Shown here piece by piece: positions 34,901-49,900 of a stretch of 64,000 bases of DNA (its first letter is position 1; every line of letters starts with the position of its first letter). Both the position numbers and the translations under genes were made by a program. A model generated the notes under the pieces. The model did not search any database and had not been told where the DNA came from. It saw only the letters and a program-made list of their open reading frames with translations. Origin of the DNA: Hippopus hippopus (Eukaryota; Mollusca; Bivalvia; Cardiida; Cardiidae). The DNA lies in the NCBI GenBank assembly GCA_946811185.2, contig OX328102.1, forward strand, positions 12,959,194 to 13,023,193, read 5' to 3'.

Positions 34901-37900
34901 TGCATTTAATCCCCTTTTTCACAGAGCATGACTTTTATATTTTGACAGCATCAGTGTCACTCTGATAAAACAGCCATAGTGTTTAACCATGAATCCTCCA
35001 TCAATGAACTTGGAAGTCGAGATTTGAACTTGAATGTAGACAGCGTGGCAGCTGACATCATTCTCCAGGAAAACTTTGAATATAAAAAACAGCCCGGGTA
35101 CATAAATATCTTTGTTTGTCTTTTTTAGCTTGGCTGTTTTTGAAGAAAATGTTGAAATATTGTCATAGCCTTAGTGTTGTCTGCATCGTCATGCAAAAAC
35201 TTTGACATTTTGTAATATCTGTGTTTTTATTGAAGATATTTACTTCAAACTTGGACTAGTTGTTAGCTATCAAAAAGGAACCGGTACAACAGGGGCAGGC
35301 AACCATCAAAATACTTTTGACACAGCTATGTCCCTTTTTCATCGTAAATTTTCACTAAAAGTAACTGCAGCCTAGCATTGGCAACTGCATGTTGTGCTCT
35401 TGTTTTAAGTAAGTTATATTTCTTTGCCTGCTCATTTTTAGCTTGGCTGTTTTTCAAGAAAATGTTGGGATAATTTTATAGCCCTGACATTGTTGCTGTA
35501 TGTGTTGTCATGCAAAACTTTATGTTTTTTAATACATGTATCTGTGTAATTACTGAAGATATTTACTTCAAACATGGATGAAATGTTAACTATTAAAAGA
35601 GGAACACATGCAACAAGGGCAAGTAACTACCAAAGTATTTTTGACTGGCTCTACAACTTCTATAAATAATTCAAAATTGTCTTGACAAATATATGAGCAA
35701 TGCTCTGTGAAAAGAGGGCTTAATGCATCTGCAAAAAATATTGACCAATGTCAGCCTGTGCAGTCCATGCAGGCTGACATGAGTTGAGACTTTTGGTACG
35801 TCCTTAACCAGTCATTTGCTTGACTATAATTGTGGATTTTATGGATCCATAATAATGTGATGTCTTGCTTGGTTTAATGCAAAACACAGTTGCCTGAACC
35901 CTTTACCACACAATCCTGAGTTTTAACGACCCTGGAGTAAAAGCCTTTTGAAAACATTGAGGGAAAAGGAGAAAATGCCGGTAACCAGCATTTTCTCCTT
36001 TTCCCACAATGTTTTCTACCCATTAACAGACAAATATCACCATTTGAGCCACATTTAATTTGTCATCTGCAAATCCTTTCAATTTGAGCATGTCTAAAAT
36101 TTGTCGTTTGGTAAAGAGTTAAATTTCCTTTTGCCAGAGCATGGTTCATTTGTTTTGTTCAAGGTACATATTCACTGATCATTATCTAGACTGAATTTTT
36201 ATTCCAAATTCCAGGACTAGCCACCTATTCCAAACTAAACTGAATTGAACTATATCAAAGTAAACATTTATTCAAAATTCCAGGAGTAGCCATCTTCATT
36301 TACACTGAACTTTATCTAAACTGAACTTTAATTACAAATTCCAGGAGCAGCCATCTATTTCAAACTAAACTGAATTTAATTTTATCTAAGTTAACAATAA
36401 TTGAAATTTCCAGGACTATCTGATTGGGTGAAACATTCTCTCTCAGCCAATCAGATGGCTAGTCTTGAAATATAAAATTAGAATTCAACTTAGAATGGTT
36501 GCAATTGGCAAATTTTCTCATTTCGTAAATTGAAATACTTGTTGCATGAAATAGCCATGATATCACAGATTGTTAAAATCTTTTACTTTGATTACTACTG
36601 GTCAAAGACCTCTACTGCAGTTTATGGCCTTTCACTACAGGTGGTCTGTTAAAGGAGGGAGAGTGGATATCACATGTGGTATCATTGGAGAGGACAACTC
36701 TATGGTGTATGACGCAGATGGTAAAAACAGAAAACTTTGTTCTCCCCTTTTGGATATGAGAAAAGCTGGGAATGTAAGATTTAGATTTGGTTTTGGTAAG
36801 TTGTTTTCTTTCAGTATGGTACACTTTTGTTATTTCTGCTTATTTCATTATTCATGTAGCTATTGTTTCTTGTCATATTGAAGTAATATGACACTTAGGT
36901 GATACCTTCTGTTTTTGATGACATACTTATTCTAGAGAGTTACATTCCATACATGTGTCATGAAATATCTTAGCCTTTTTAGCTCACCAGAGCATGAAGT
37001 GCTCAAAGTGAGCTTTTGTGATAGTGTTGCATCCATTGTGCCTCCATCGTCAATTGTGCGACATAGGGGCATCAACAGTGACCTTGTGTGCTTTTTTAGA
37101 GGCCATAATGTTAGTCCAATACTCATGAAAATTCCTCAGAACATTTGGCCTGATAATATCTCGGACAAGTTTGAAATTGGATCATGTCAGGTCAAAAAGT
37201 AGGTCACTAGGTCAAATCGAAGAAAAACCTTGTGTTCAGTCCAATACTCATGAAACTTGCTCAAAATGTTTCTCTTAGTAATATCTTGCACAAGTTTGAA
37301 ATTTGGTCATGTTGGATCAGAAAGTAGGTCACAGGGACAGATCTAAGAAAAACCTTGTGTGCACTCTAGAGGCCACATGTTTAGTCAGATACTTATGAAA
37401 TTTGGTCAGAATATTTGTAATGATGATATCTTGGACAAGTTTGAAATAGGGTCTAATTCAGTCAGAAAGTAGGTCAAAAGGACAAATCTTAGTAGAATGC
37501 TGTGTGCACTTCAGAGGCCATGAATTTCAGTCTGATACACATGAAACTTGGTTAGAATGTTTGTCTTAATAATATCTCGGACAAGTTCGCAGTTTGGTCA
37601 CATCAGGTCAAAAATAGGTCACAGGAACAAATCTTAGAAAAACCTTGTTTTCACTCTAGAGGACACGTTTTCAGTCAAATACTCATGAAATGTTTACTGT
37701 TTAAACATGGGACTGTTTGATAAAGGGTTTAATCTAGTAGGGGAGGAGGCCTGCTATCATACAAGCTATTCATATGTATACCACTCACTAGCACAAAACA
37801 AAAATTGTTAAAGAAAAGGAAAAAAATGTCTTTCGTGAATTATTTCAGAAAATTATTTTGGAAAAGGAACAATTCCATGTAAAAAACTCATTGCCTCGTT

Positions 37901-40900
37901 TTACTTGCTATTTCTAAGAGCTTTCAGTTACTTTGATGTTCAAAATGCGTTATATCTTTATATGAAAATGGGTTGAGATATAGAGACCAAATCAGAAAGT
38001 CCTCAAAATGTGCAATTTCTATTTGCCACAGTGTTTAGAAATGATTTAAAAGAAACAGAAAATGTTGTATAAAAAAAATACAACATTTTTGTGTTAATTA
38101 TAAAAAAAAATTGAACTAGATTTCTTTTCTTTTTTATGCTCCCAATCTGATGTTGTTTAGATGAGTTTTGGGAATTTGAAATTGGAAATGCTGTGGTTTC
38201 TGTGGGATTTTTTGGTGAAGGGTTAAATTACATTTATTAGCAAAATCTAAAAGATAAGAAAGGAAGAGTTCACTTGAGTCCCAAATGCAGCAGGAGCAAT
38301 TCTCATGACTTGCCAATTTGTCTTTTGTCTGTCTCTGTACATTTTGATGTTATATTCACATCTGCTACAAAAGCAATTTGAGTACAATTTGATGATAAGA
38401 GTGTGTGATTTTCTATTCTTTTTCGCTGAGTAGCTCAGTCGGTAGCGTACAGGACTTCCGAACAGGGGATTGCTGGTTTGATCCGGGCTCGCCAATTTCT
38501 TTCCAAGGATTGATGATAGTATTCCTCTCTCATTGCTGACCATTGTTTCAATAATAGTTATGAGGGAGAACAGCCAGTGGCTTGGAAAGAATATTGTGCA
38601 GAGTATTGGTAAAAGAAAATCCAGGAAAGCATAGATAGGTGCACTGGCCGCTGTGATATAATTGGATGTTAAACACCATACAATCAATCAATCTAATTAT
38701 TTTCAAAGGTTCAGGAAGATGCAATTCCTCTAATCTTGAAAAAGCCCAAGTCATTGTGTACCTACAGGATGAGAGTGAACAGACCCTAGAAATACTGGAA
38801 AAACTGTCAGTGAAATCTTATAAGGTAGGACTCAACTCTGTCATGGCTAGGGATAGCTTAACCTGTAAAGCACCTTTAACTACTATAGTTACCTTTGCAG
38901 CCAGTGTAGGTCAAGATCAGGCTGCACAAAATGTGCGGCCTTATCTTTGATCTACACTGTCCACCTTATTGATACATGAAGACAAAAGCAAACCTGAAAG
39001 TGCTATCATTTGGGTCGTATTTCTAGGATGAAAATTTCTATTGTGTTTATGTGGCTTTCTAAGGGGGTTAATTGATTAAAATTAATTCAAAAATTCAGGA
39101 AGATGAAATTCCTACAATCTTGAAAAAGCCCAAATAATTGTCTACCAGTAGGATGAGACCTTAGAAATACTTGAAAAATTGCCAGTGAAATCTGACCATG
39201 TACAATGTAGGACTCAACTCTGTCATGCCTAGGCGTAGCTTAATTGATTTTTCAAAGGGTCAAGATGATGCAATTCCTGCAATCTTGCAAAAGCTCAAAT
39301 CATTGTCCGGCAGTAGGATGAGGATGAACAGATCTTAGAAATTGTGGAAAACTTGTCAGTGAAATCTTACCCAGTTGGACTCATCTCTTAACCAAACAAC
39401 AAATTTTTGGACTTGTTGAAATCTAAAACTTTTACAGAAGACAAGAAGACAAACTGAATGTTACTCAGATGGTGACATTTGTTCTGGAAAAGGCAGAAAA
39501 CATTATAGGAAAAGGAGGAAATACTGGTTACAAGCAGAGCCAAATCTCATGATTTGAGCCAGATTTGATTTGTAGTCTGTAAAATTTTAATGCTTTCAAT
39601 GTGTACTAGTCTAAAATTGTATCATCTGTTTAAGTGTTAGTAAAGACCTTAAGTCTTTACCACACAATCCCGACCCTGAGGAAGAAGCCTTTTGAAAACA
39701 TTGTGGGAAAAGGAGAAAATGCTGGTATCCAGCATTTTCTCCTTTTCCCATAATGTTTTCTACTCTGTCAAATACAAAATCTATCATTTGAGCCGAATTT
39801 CAATTGTCGTCTGTAAATGCCTTCAATTTGGACAAGTACAAATTGTTCCTGTGTGTTAACCCTGTACAAAATAAGCCTGGGTTTTCACAACCTTTAGGAA
39901 GAGGATTTTTGAAAACATTGTGGGAAAAGGAGAAAACTCAGGTAAACTTGTATTCTTGTAGGAGCCCCAGCTTGTATCCCTACCTTTACCACCCAGTGGT
40001 GAGAATACAGAGGCTAGTATTTGTTGGTTACAAAAATACACAGGGGGCAAAGGCCAAAATGTTTGGGCTATTGATGATGTCCAGGTCTTGCCCTACTTGC
40101 CAGAGAAAGAAGAGAAAAACAAAGATAAGATGGCACAATTTAACATGAACTTGAAATGTGGGCCCCATCCGGAGAATAACAAGTAAGCTATAATACATTT
40201 TTAGCTTGGCTGTTTTCAAAGAAAATAAGGTGTTATTATCATAGCCCTGGCATCACCTGTGTTGTCATGGTGCAAAAACCCAGACATTTTGTAATATCTT
40301 TGTTATTACTGACAGTTTTTACTTTAATTTTGGACTTTAATTTTTGTTATCAAAAGGGGAGCTCGATCATACCATAGAGGCAGATAACCATCAAAATATT
40401 TCTGTCAGAACAGTTATACACCTTTTTTGACTTGGAATATTGACTGAAAATCAAGCACTTGCAGCTGAGCGTTGACACCTGCATGCGATGCTCTTGTTAA
40501 CATTTACAATAAAACGTACAATTAAAACATTACACAGCATTAATTTTCATGAGGTTATTTAACTTGTTTCAGTACTATACTGAATTCTATTGGATGAGTA
40601 CACTGCAGAACCAGTCTATTCAAGTCCAAACTATAGACTAGTTCTGCAGTGTACAAATCTAATTGGTCAGAGGGAATTTTGCTTTTGCAGATGACAAATG
40701 ACTTATTAGAGAGATTACTCTGCTATCCAAATAATGTGATCTAGGGCCAGTATTCACCAACCATTCTTAGCTTCATTCTTAACCTACAATTAGAAAGAAA
40801 CAAAACTTCTGATTGGCTAAATCAAATGGTGAGAATAAGACTTAGAATGCTCTTAAGAATGGTTAGTGAATATGGACCAGGACTCTACCTTCATTCTTAT

Positions 40901-43900
40901 ATGCTGTAAACTTTTGTCAGGATATATATGTAATCATTCAAATTATTCCAACTAATGTTTTCTAGAGTACAGCTACAGTACTCTACCAATTTTGGTGAAA
41001 CTTGGCACAAACTACACAGACAATGTTTACCAGGCCAGTGTTCAGGGTCACATTTTCCAGTAGATACATATTATGAGGGAACAGATTATGAGAGGTGAGT
41101 CATTCATTTATGACCATGTAACTTTTAACCCTTTACCAAACAATTCTGCGTTTTAAGGACCCTGAGAAAGAAGCCTTTTAAAAACATTGTGGGAAAAAGA
41201 GAAAATGCTGGTAACCAGCATTTTTTCCTTTTCCCCACAACATTTCTACTCTTTCGAAGATACATCCGATCACTTGAGTAATAATCATTTTGTGGCCTGT
41301 AAATGCTTTCAGATTGATGTAAAGTCCAAAATATTGTTGTTTGATAATGAGTTAAAGGATGATAAAGTGGTAACTTGAAAAGAATTATTTAAACAGATAC
41401 AACTTGTACCATTAAAATTCTCAGTCAAAACATTCAAAGCATTTGCAGGCAACATGAAGTATGATTCAAATTTTAGCTTGGCTGTTTGGCAAGAAAACAC
41501 TGAAGTATTGTTATAGCCCTTTTGTTTCATCTAAAACTTTGACATTGTGTAATAACTCTGCCATTACTGAGGATATTCACTTCAAAGTTGGAATAGTATC
41601 TAACCATCTACAGGGGAACCCATACAACATGGGCACATAACCATCAAAATGTTTTGACACCGGTATGCCCCTTTTCAACATAGAAATTTTAATGAAAATC
41701 AATCTATTTCTAAAAGCAATTGCAGTCAAGGGTTGGCACTGGCATACTGTGTTCTTGTTGAGATTTGTCTATATCAGGGTAGAAAGCATTTTTGGATTTT
41801 CTGCATTTTCTTTGTATTCCAACTATTGTCAAACATCTTCTTTATCAGGGTTGTAAAAACACAAGATCATTGATAAAGGATTATTTTAACCTATACCAAG
41901 ACAACCGAAAAGTTTTTTAACAAAAGATCTTATACCACATTGTTTCAGCTGGAAGAGACTGACGCTGCCACTACCCTATGCCAGCCTTGTACCTCATGTT
42001 AGATTTCGTTGGCAGAAGACGTCAGAGGATGACCCAAATTGGGCACTTGACAAGGGTGAGTGAAAACAACAGCCTTATCCGGCATGCTCTGTGAAAAGGG
42101 AGTTTGATGCATCAGCAGAAAGTATTGACCCAGGTCAGCCTGTGCAGCAGTCTGTGCAGGCTGACCTGGGTTGAAACATTTTGCTACTGATCAATTTTAT
42201 GCACGTTAAAGGACAAGTGTGTTTCATGATTCAGCTAGTTTTTAGACAAAATGGATTTTGTTGATCCTCAATTATGTGATAACATTCTTCATATCTTGCA
42301 TCATGGAGATGCATTAAAGCCCCTTTTGCCAGAACCCAGATCATATTTATCTGGCAGAGCTTTTCTTGTAACCCATTTCTTTCAAGACATGTTTACAATG
42401 CATTTTCAAAAGCAGACTCTCTAACCTTTTACCAAATTTACAGAATATTAGAATAGTCAGAGGGCAGAGGAGGAAATGCTGGTTACCAGAACCTCTCCTT
42501 TTTCCACAATGTTTTCAAAAGTGTCTTCTCCAGGGAAATTTCAAATGTTGTGTAGTATTTTTTTTTTTTGAAAGATCTTTTCTTCTTCTACCTTTCTATT
42601 TTTGCATATTTTGTTCTACAGATGCATTCAATCGTAACCATATGATCCCTTGGTTTTTATGTCCCAGAGAGGAAGGTGTTTGAAAATTGACAAAATGCTG
42701 GTAACCATGATCTTCTACGATCTTCTCATTGTTTTTATGCTCCATATGGTAGAGACTTAACTCTTTACCAAACTATCCATACCTTTAACCAACCTGCCAA
42801 AAACAATTTTGTGAGAATAGGCGAAAATTTCATCTGCAACACTTTCAATGTGGACCAGTCTAAAATTTTGTCTTCTGCTAAAAGCTCAAAGAGTCAATGA
42901 TAAAGCCTGTGTTTGTTTCTGTTTCAGTGTATATTGGGGACTGTCCAAAGGGATGTAACTCTCATGGCACTTGCAAGGGTGGTACTTGTCAGTAAGTCAG
43001 TGTTAACATTTTACCCAGTGACAAAATTTTAGACTTTTCCAAATTGAAAGCATCTGCAGGCCACCAAGTAAATATGGCTCAAATGGTGAGATATATTTAT
43101 ATTATGGAAAAAGAAGAAAATGTTGGTTACTAGCATTTCCTTCTTTTCCCGTAATGTTTTCCAAAGGCTCCTCAAGGAAGTTAAAATACAGGATTGTGCA
43201 GTAAAAATTTAATCAGTACCTATATTGAAGTTATAAGTATACAATTTTCAAATATCCTTTTCAAACAAGGATACTCAACTCTTTACCACAACCGAGGTTT
43301 TGATGAGTCTGTATTGAAAGCATTTGTAGATGCTGAATTGAATGTGACTCAAAACATAACATTCGTCTTTTAAAGGGTAGAAAACCCTGTTGGAAAAGGA
43401 AAACAAAAGCTGTTTACTACATATTAAACAAGTTCATATTGAGGCTATATAGAAACATGTCAAATGTTAGGAATTATTTTAGGAAGGGTAGTGAATATTT
43501 TTGGAAAAAGGCTTATTGGTAGCATTTTCTCTTTTTGCCACAATAAACATCTCTCTCAGGGTGGTGAAAACTGGAGATTGTTTGGTAAAGGGCTAGCTTG
43601 AATAAACATTCAATACCTGAATACAGCAGCCAAATGTAAACAACAGGAGTGTCGAAATGCATTTAGATTTAGATCATACTAATTACAAGGAAAAAAAATA
43701 CTGTGAAGATGAAAGTGTTAAAGCTGCATCTTACACTTGGACTTACTGTCATATTCACAATGATTTCCACACAGTGGTATGATTAAAATTTAAATGCACT
43801 TTAACACCAACATCAGTTACCTTTTGGCAGGTATTTGCCTTCAACCTTATGACAAAATTTTAGATCTATCCAAATCAAACAGATTTGCAGAAAACAACCA

Positions 43901-46900
43901 GAATGAAGGGTAGAAAAAACTGTTGGAGAAAATGCTGGTTTCCAGCATTTTCTCTATTTCCAACAGTTTTTTCAAAAGCCTTCTTCCCCAATGTTTTTAA
44001 AACATTTTGATTGATTGGTAACAAATTTATCCATGTCTAGGTGTGATTTTGGGTACACTGGTGATACTTGTCAAGAGACGGTCATTCCAAACCCTACCAT
44101 TCTGATGGAAAATTTTGAGGGAACCAGCCTTCCAATTTCAACAGCAATAGATCGTATACAGGGAGCCGGCCTTGGATATCAATGTGATGTTTTGTCCACT
44201 GGAAAAGCAGTTGTATTTAATAAAGATGGACGCAGAGAGTTTGTTACTGGCGAATTGAACACTACAGATAATATGTAAGAGACCCAATATGTTTGTCGAT
44301 TTATACATGCATAAAATCTATTGCTCAAATACTCCAGATGTCTCAATTCTTCATGTGTTAGTTATCTTGATCTACCACTTAATGTTGCACATTTTTTTCT
44401 GTTCAAAAAACAACAATTAGACTAGTCTATATTGAAAGCATTAGCTAACGCTGAATGAAATACCATTAAATGATAAGGTTTGTGTGTAAATGGACTGAAA
44501 ACAAGGTGGAAAAAGGAGGAAATCCTGGTTAAAGCATTTTCTGGTTTTTTCCCACAATGTTTCCCAAAGCAGTGTTTTTCAGGGTTGTTTGAACTGGGTA
44601 TTGTGTGGGAAAAAGGTTAAGCCATCAAACAAGTCTATGTTTGAATCATGAATACTTGTGCAAGCAGTGTGGCCAAGGAAGAAACTGCTTTGAACAAATT
44701 ATTTCTCCTTTTGCAACAATGTTTTCAAAAATGGACTTCTGGTAGAAGAAAAAAGCTGATTGCAGTTGGTTATTTAACTTGTTCCAGGTATTTACAGTTT
44801 AACATTAGAGTGGGAAGTTATTCTCCTGTGTCGGACTGCCCGGCCCCTGATGAAACAAAAGAACTGGTAATACTGGACTACACATGTGATGGGGGGGTAT
44901 CCTGGCATTTGTTGAAAGTGTTCAACATTCACGACTATAGAAGTCCAAAGTAAGTACATGGTTATTCATAATACGAGGGGTGCATGCGAAACTTTCATCT
45001 GCATTTTGGAAAATTTATTTCTGTGAAGAGCATTGTTAGATCATTAACTCTCTACCACACAACAAAATATCAGACCCGTCCAAATTAAAGACTTTGCAGA
45101 CGACAAATTTAATGTTGCCCAAATGATAAATTGAGCTGTGACAGGATAGAAAACATTGTGGGAAACAAGCATTTTCTCCTTTCCCACAATATATTTTCCG
45201 TGGCCTTCTTTTTCAGGGTTGATAAAACTCGGCATTGTGTGGTAAAGGTTTAAGATATGTTGTTTTGAATTGTTTGAATTAATTCAACACATCATGTCAT
45301 GTTCACATGACAAAAGCTAGTATCTCCTAACCTGTCTGGGACTATTTGTTTGTTTTTCAGAGTTGCATGAAGTGTAACTAGAGTCTTAACAGTGTGCATT
45401 GTCTTTGATATAGGTTTTCTTATTAACCCTTTATCAAAAAATCCAGGGTTTTCACGACCCAGAAAAACAATGTGGGAAAAGGAGAAAATGCTGGTATTTC
45501 AGCATTACCTTCCCAAAACAAATTTCAATTTTTGAGTCACATTAATTTTGTCGTCTGCAAATGCTTCCCATTTGGACTAGTCTAAAATTATATTGTTTGG
45601 TAAAGAGTTAAAATCAGTACATAGGAATGTATGTATCAACTTACTGACTTTAATAACTGTTAAAAAATGTTTCCTGCACTGTAAAAGGGATCAAAAGCCA
45701 ATGAAAGTCATATAAGAGCAGGAAATTTTTAAGTATTGAGAAAAGTACCCATATCTACCTTTGATGCTGTGTAAAAAAATGACATTTTAGATCAGTCCAA
45801 ATTGAAAGCATTTCAAGATGACATTGCATTTGGCTCTAGTGATGGGATTTTGTCTTTGAAAGCTATGAAAACATCGAAGGAAAAGGTGAAAATACTGATT
45901 ACCAGCATTTTCTTTTCCTACATAGTTTGAAAAAACCTCTACTCCAGGATGATCAAAATGCGATATTAGTAGAGGATTAAGTCTTTACCACACGACAAAA
46001 TTTCGGACAGGACCAAACTGAAAGCATGTGCAGACAACAAGTTACATGTAGCTGAAATGACTGTAATTCTCTCTGAAAGTGTTGAAAACCTTGTGGGAAA
46101 AGGAGAAAATGCTGGTTACCAGTATTTTCTCCTTTTCCTACAAGGTTTTCAAAAGGCTTTCTCCTCAGGGTCGTTAAAACTCGGGGACTGTGTGGTAAAG
46201 AGTTAAACCAATAGTTGTCCTTTTCAGATCTGATTCAGTAATGTTACCCGAGGCTGCCCAAGATATTGGCTGTAAGTTCCGCTGGTGGCAGCCAGAACAT
46301 TCCGGGCGTGGGAGAGATGTTTGGGCGATAGATGATCTGAGTTTAAATGACCATTTGTTTAACACTCTACATGTCCACATGTCTAATCTGGTCAATGTGG
46401 GAGAGGAGTTGAAGGTGGCACATGGTGAACTATCAGACAGTTACTGCCGTAAAATGAAAAGTGTCAGGTAACAGCTGCACTGTTGTTGATTGTTTTATTG
46501 ATTGACCCTGTACAACACAATCCTGAGTTTAAATAACTCCCAGAAAGAAAGCTTTTGAAAACACTGTGAGAAAAAGGAGAAAATGCTGGTTACCAGCATT
46601 TTCTCCTTTTTAAACGCCCGTCGAAGACGGGACGTATTATGGGATCACCCGTGGTGGGCGGTCGGGTGGGCGGGCGGACGGGCGGCGTCCCCATTCTTTG
46701 TCCGGAGCATATCTCCAAAACTATGCTAGCTACGGTTATGAAATTTCATGGGTGGATAGATCTCATCAAGGCGGAGTGCAGTGCACAGGAATCGTAACTC
46801 TCGCTTGCTTAATTTTTGAGTTATTGCCCTTTGTTGTTTTTCATACTTGAATTTTGTCCGGAGCATATCTCCAAAACTATACTAGCTACGGTTATGAAAC

Positions 46901-49900
46901 TTCATGGGTGGATAGATCTCATCAAGGGAGAGTGCAGTGCACAGGAATCATAACTCTTGCTTCCTTAATTTTTGAGTTATTGCCCTTTGTTGCTTTTCAT
47001 ACTTGAATTTTGTCCGGAGCATATCTCCAAGACTATACTAGCTAAGGTTATGAAACTTCATGGGTGGATAGATCTCATCAAGGGGGAGTGCAGTGCAAAT
47101 GAATCATAACTCTTGCTTGCTTAATTTTTGAGTTACTGCCCTTTGTATTTTTTCATACTTGAATTTTGTCCGGAGCATATCTCCAAGACTATACTAGCTA
47201 AGGTTATGAAACTTCATGGGTGGATAGATCTCATCAAGGGGGAGTGCAGTGCACAGGAATCATAACTCTTGCTTCCTTAATTTTTGAGTTATTGCCCTTT
47301 GTTGTTTTTCATACTTGAATTTTGTCCGGAGCATATCTCCAAGACTATACTAGCTAAGGTTATGAAACTTCATGGGTGGATAGATCTCATCAAGGGGGAG
47401 TGCAGTGCACAGGAATCATAACTCTTGCTTCCTTAATTTTTGAGTTATTGCCCTTTGTTGTTTTTCATACTTGAATTTTGTCCGGAGCATATCACCAAGA
47501 CTATACTAGCTAAGGTTATGAAACTTCATGGGTGGATAGATCTTATCAAGGGGGAGTGCAGTGCACAGGAATCACAACTCTTGCTTACTTAATTTTTGAG
47601 TTATTTCCCTTTGTTTATATTCATACTTGAATTTTGTCCAAAGCATATCTCCAAAACTATGCTAGCTACGGTTATGAAACTTCATGGGTGGATAGATCTC
47701 ATTAAGGGGGAGTGCAGTGCGAAAGAACCATAACTCTACCTCTTGCTGTCTTTGAGTTATTTCCCTTTGATAATCATTTTTACAGCATTTTCTGCTTGTC
47801 CGGAGCATAACTTTGTCATCTCCAGTCCGATTGACTTGAAACTTGGCATGTGTGTTTGTTGCAATAATACGGATTGCAGTGCGAAAGAACCATAACTGTA
47901 CCTCGTGCTGTCTTTGAGTTATTTCCCTTTGATTGTCATTTTTACAGCATTTTCTGCTTGTCCGGAGCATAACTTTGTCATCTCCAGTCCGATTGACTTG
48001 AAACTTGGCATGTGTGTTTGTTGCAATAATACGGAGTGCAGTGCAAAAGAACCATAACTGTACCTCGTGCTGTCTTTGAGTTATTTCCCGTTGATCGTCA
48101 TTTTTACAGCATTTTCTGCTTGTCTGGAGCATAACTTTGTCATCTCCAGTCTGATTGACTTGAAACTTGGTATGCATGTTTGTTGCAATAATACGGAGTA
48201 CAGTGCGCAAGAACAATAACTCTACCTAGTGTGGATTTTGAGTAATTCCACTTTGATCTTCATTTTTACAGTATTTCTTGCTTGTTTGGAACGGAACTTT
48301 GTCACCTCAAGTCAAATTGACTTGAGACTTGGTAAACATGTTTGTTGCATTACCTGCCCTTTATGATTATTATACCCCCTTGACAACTGGCGGTGGGACG
48401 GGCGTATCTTGCAACAATTTGCCGCTCTTGTTCCACAATGTTTTTCACCAATGAAAAAATGCATTTCAATATTTGAGACACATTTATTTTGTTGTCTGCA
48501 AATGCTTTTGATTTAGACATGTCTACCATTTCGCTATATATTAAAGAGTTAAGAAAGTCCATTATGTTTATTTTGCACTTTAATTGTTAATGAAAACAGT
48601 ACCCATCACACCATGTTCTAGAATTTTACTAGAGGAGAATTGAACTCATGGTTTTCAAACAAGCCTGTCACTTCTAAAATCCAGTTCATCCCCGCAACAG
48701 AAAACATGGCGTTTGTTCATGTAGTGTTCTAAGAGTTAATCCTTTAAGAGCCTTTCACAACTATAGTTGCAGTCCAACTAGATCAAGATCAAGATCAGGC
48801 TGCACAAAACATAAAGACGAAATTTGATCTACACTGTTTGCTTTGCTGAGATGTTCCAAACAAAAGTAACTTTGAATATATACTTATTTAGTTCTTACTT
48901 CTAGATTGAAAATGTTGGTTTTATTTATCACTCACTCTATCGGTTAACTTTTTACCAGGAGAAAAAATTTTGGACTTGTTCATATTGAAAGGAACTGCAG
49001 ACAACAAATTCACTCAAGCTCAGAAGATGTTTTCTGTCTTTGTTATAGTAGAAAACATTGTGAGAAAAAGAGAAAATGCTGTTCATCAGCTTTCTCTTCT
49101 TATTCCTACTGTAGTTTCACAAGCCTTCAAGACCTGTTATGAAATTGTTTTTAAAGGTCAATAAAGAATTAAAATTGTATATTATGTAACATGATAATAC
49201 ATGCTTATTGTCGTGACAGTTTTATAGGGGAACCTGTACAAGATGATGTTAGATTGCTGACAACTAACTCCATGCATGTTGGGCCTGGCTATATAATGCA
49301 GTTTGAACTTGTCATGGGATGTGGTCTACCGTATGAGGACCTGGACAATAAAATCTATCTGGAGTACTCAACAGACCATGGAATACACTGGAACCTAGTG
49401 ATTGACCCCTGTTTACCCCCTGAACAATGTGAGGAGATTCACCAAGGGACAATCTATGATTGGACTCAATACAGGGACTGGACAAGGGTCACAGTGCCTC
49501 TGCCATCTACAACTTGGTAAATTAACCGTTTACCACAGAGTTCTGTGTTTTAATGACCCTGCCAGAGAAGTCTTTTGAAAGCATCATGGGAAAAGGAGAA
49601 AATGCTGAAAACCAGCATTTTCTCCTTTTCCCACAATCTTTTCTTGCCTATCTTTAGAGCAATCCGGTCATTTGAGCTACTTTTAAGTTGTCGTCTGCAA
49701 TACTTTCAATGTAGATAAGTCTAAGATTTTGTCTTTTACTAAAATTTGAACAGTTTACGACACAGCAAAACTTTAGACTATTCCAGGTTTAAGGAATTGC
49801 AGACGACGATGTGGCTCAAATCATGGGATTTTTCTATTAAAAGTTAGAAAACATTGGGGGAAGAGGAGAAATATTTGTGACCAGCATTTTCTCCTTTTCC

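Noticed and set aside
47662..48216. 184-codon reading frame on the minus strand, longest in the window
   Set aside because: It lies entirely inside the ~162-bp tandem units of element E2 and its protein is the same 54-residue block repeated. The unit length happens to be divisible by three, so the frame stays open without selection.
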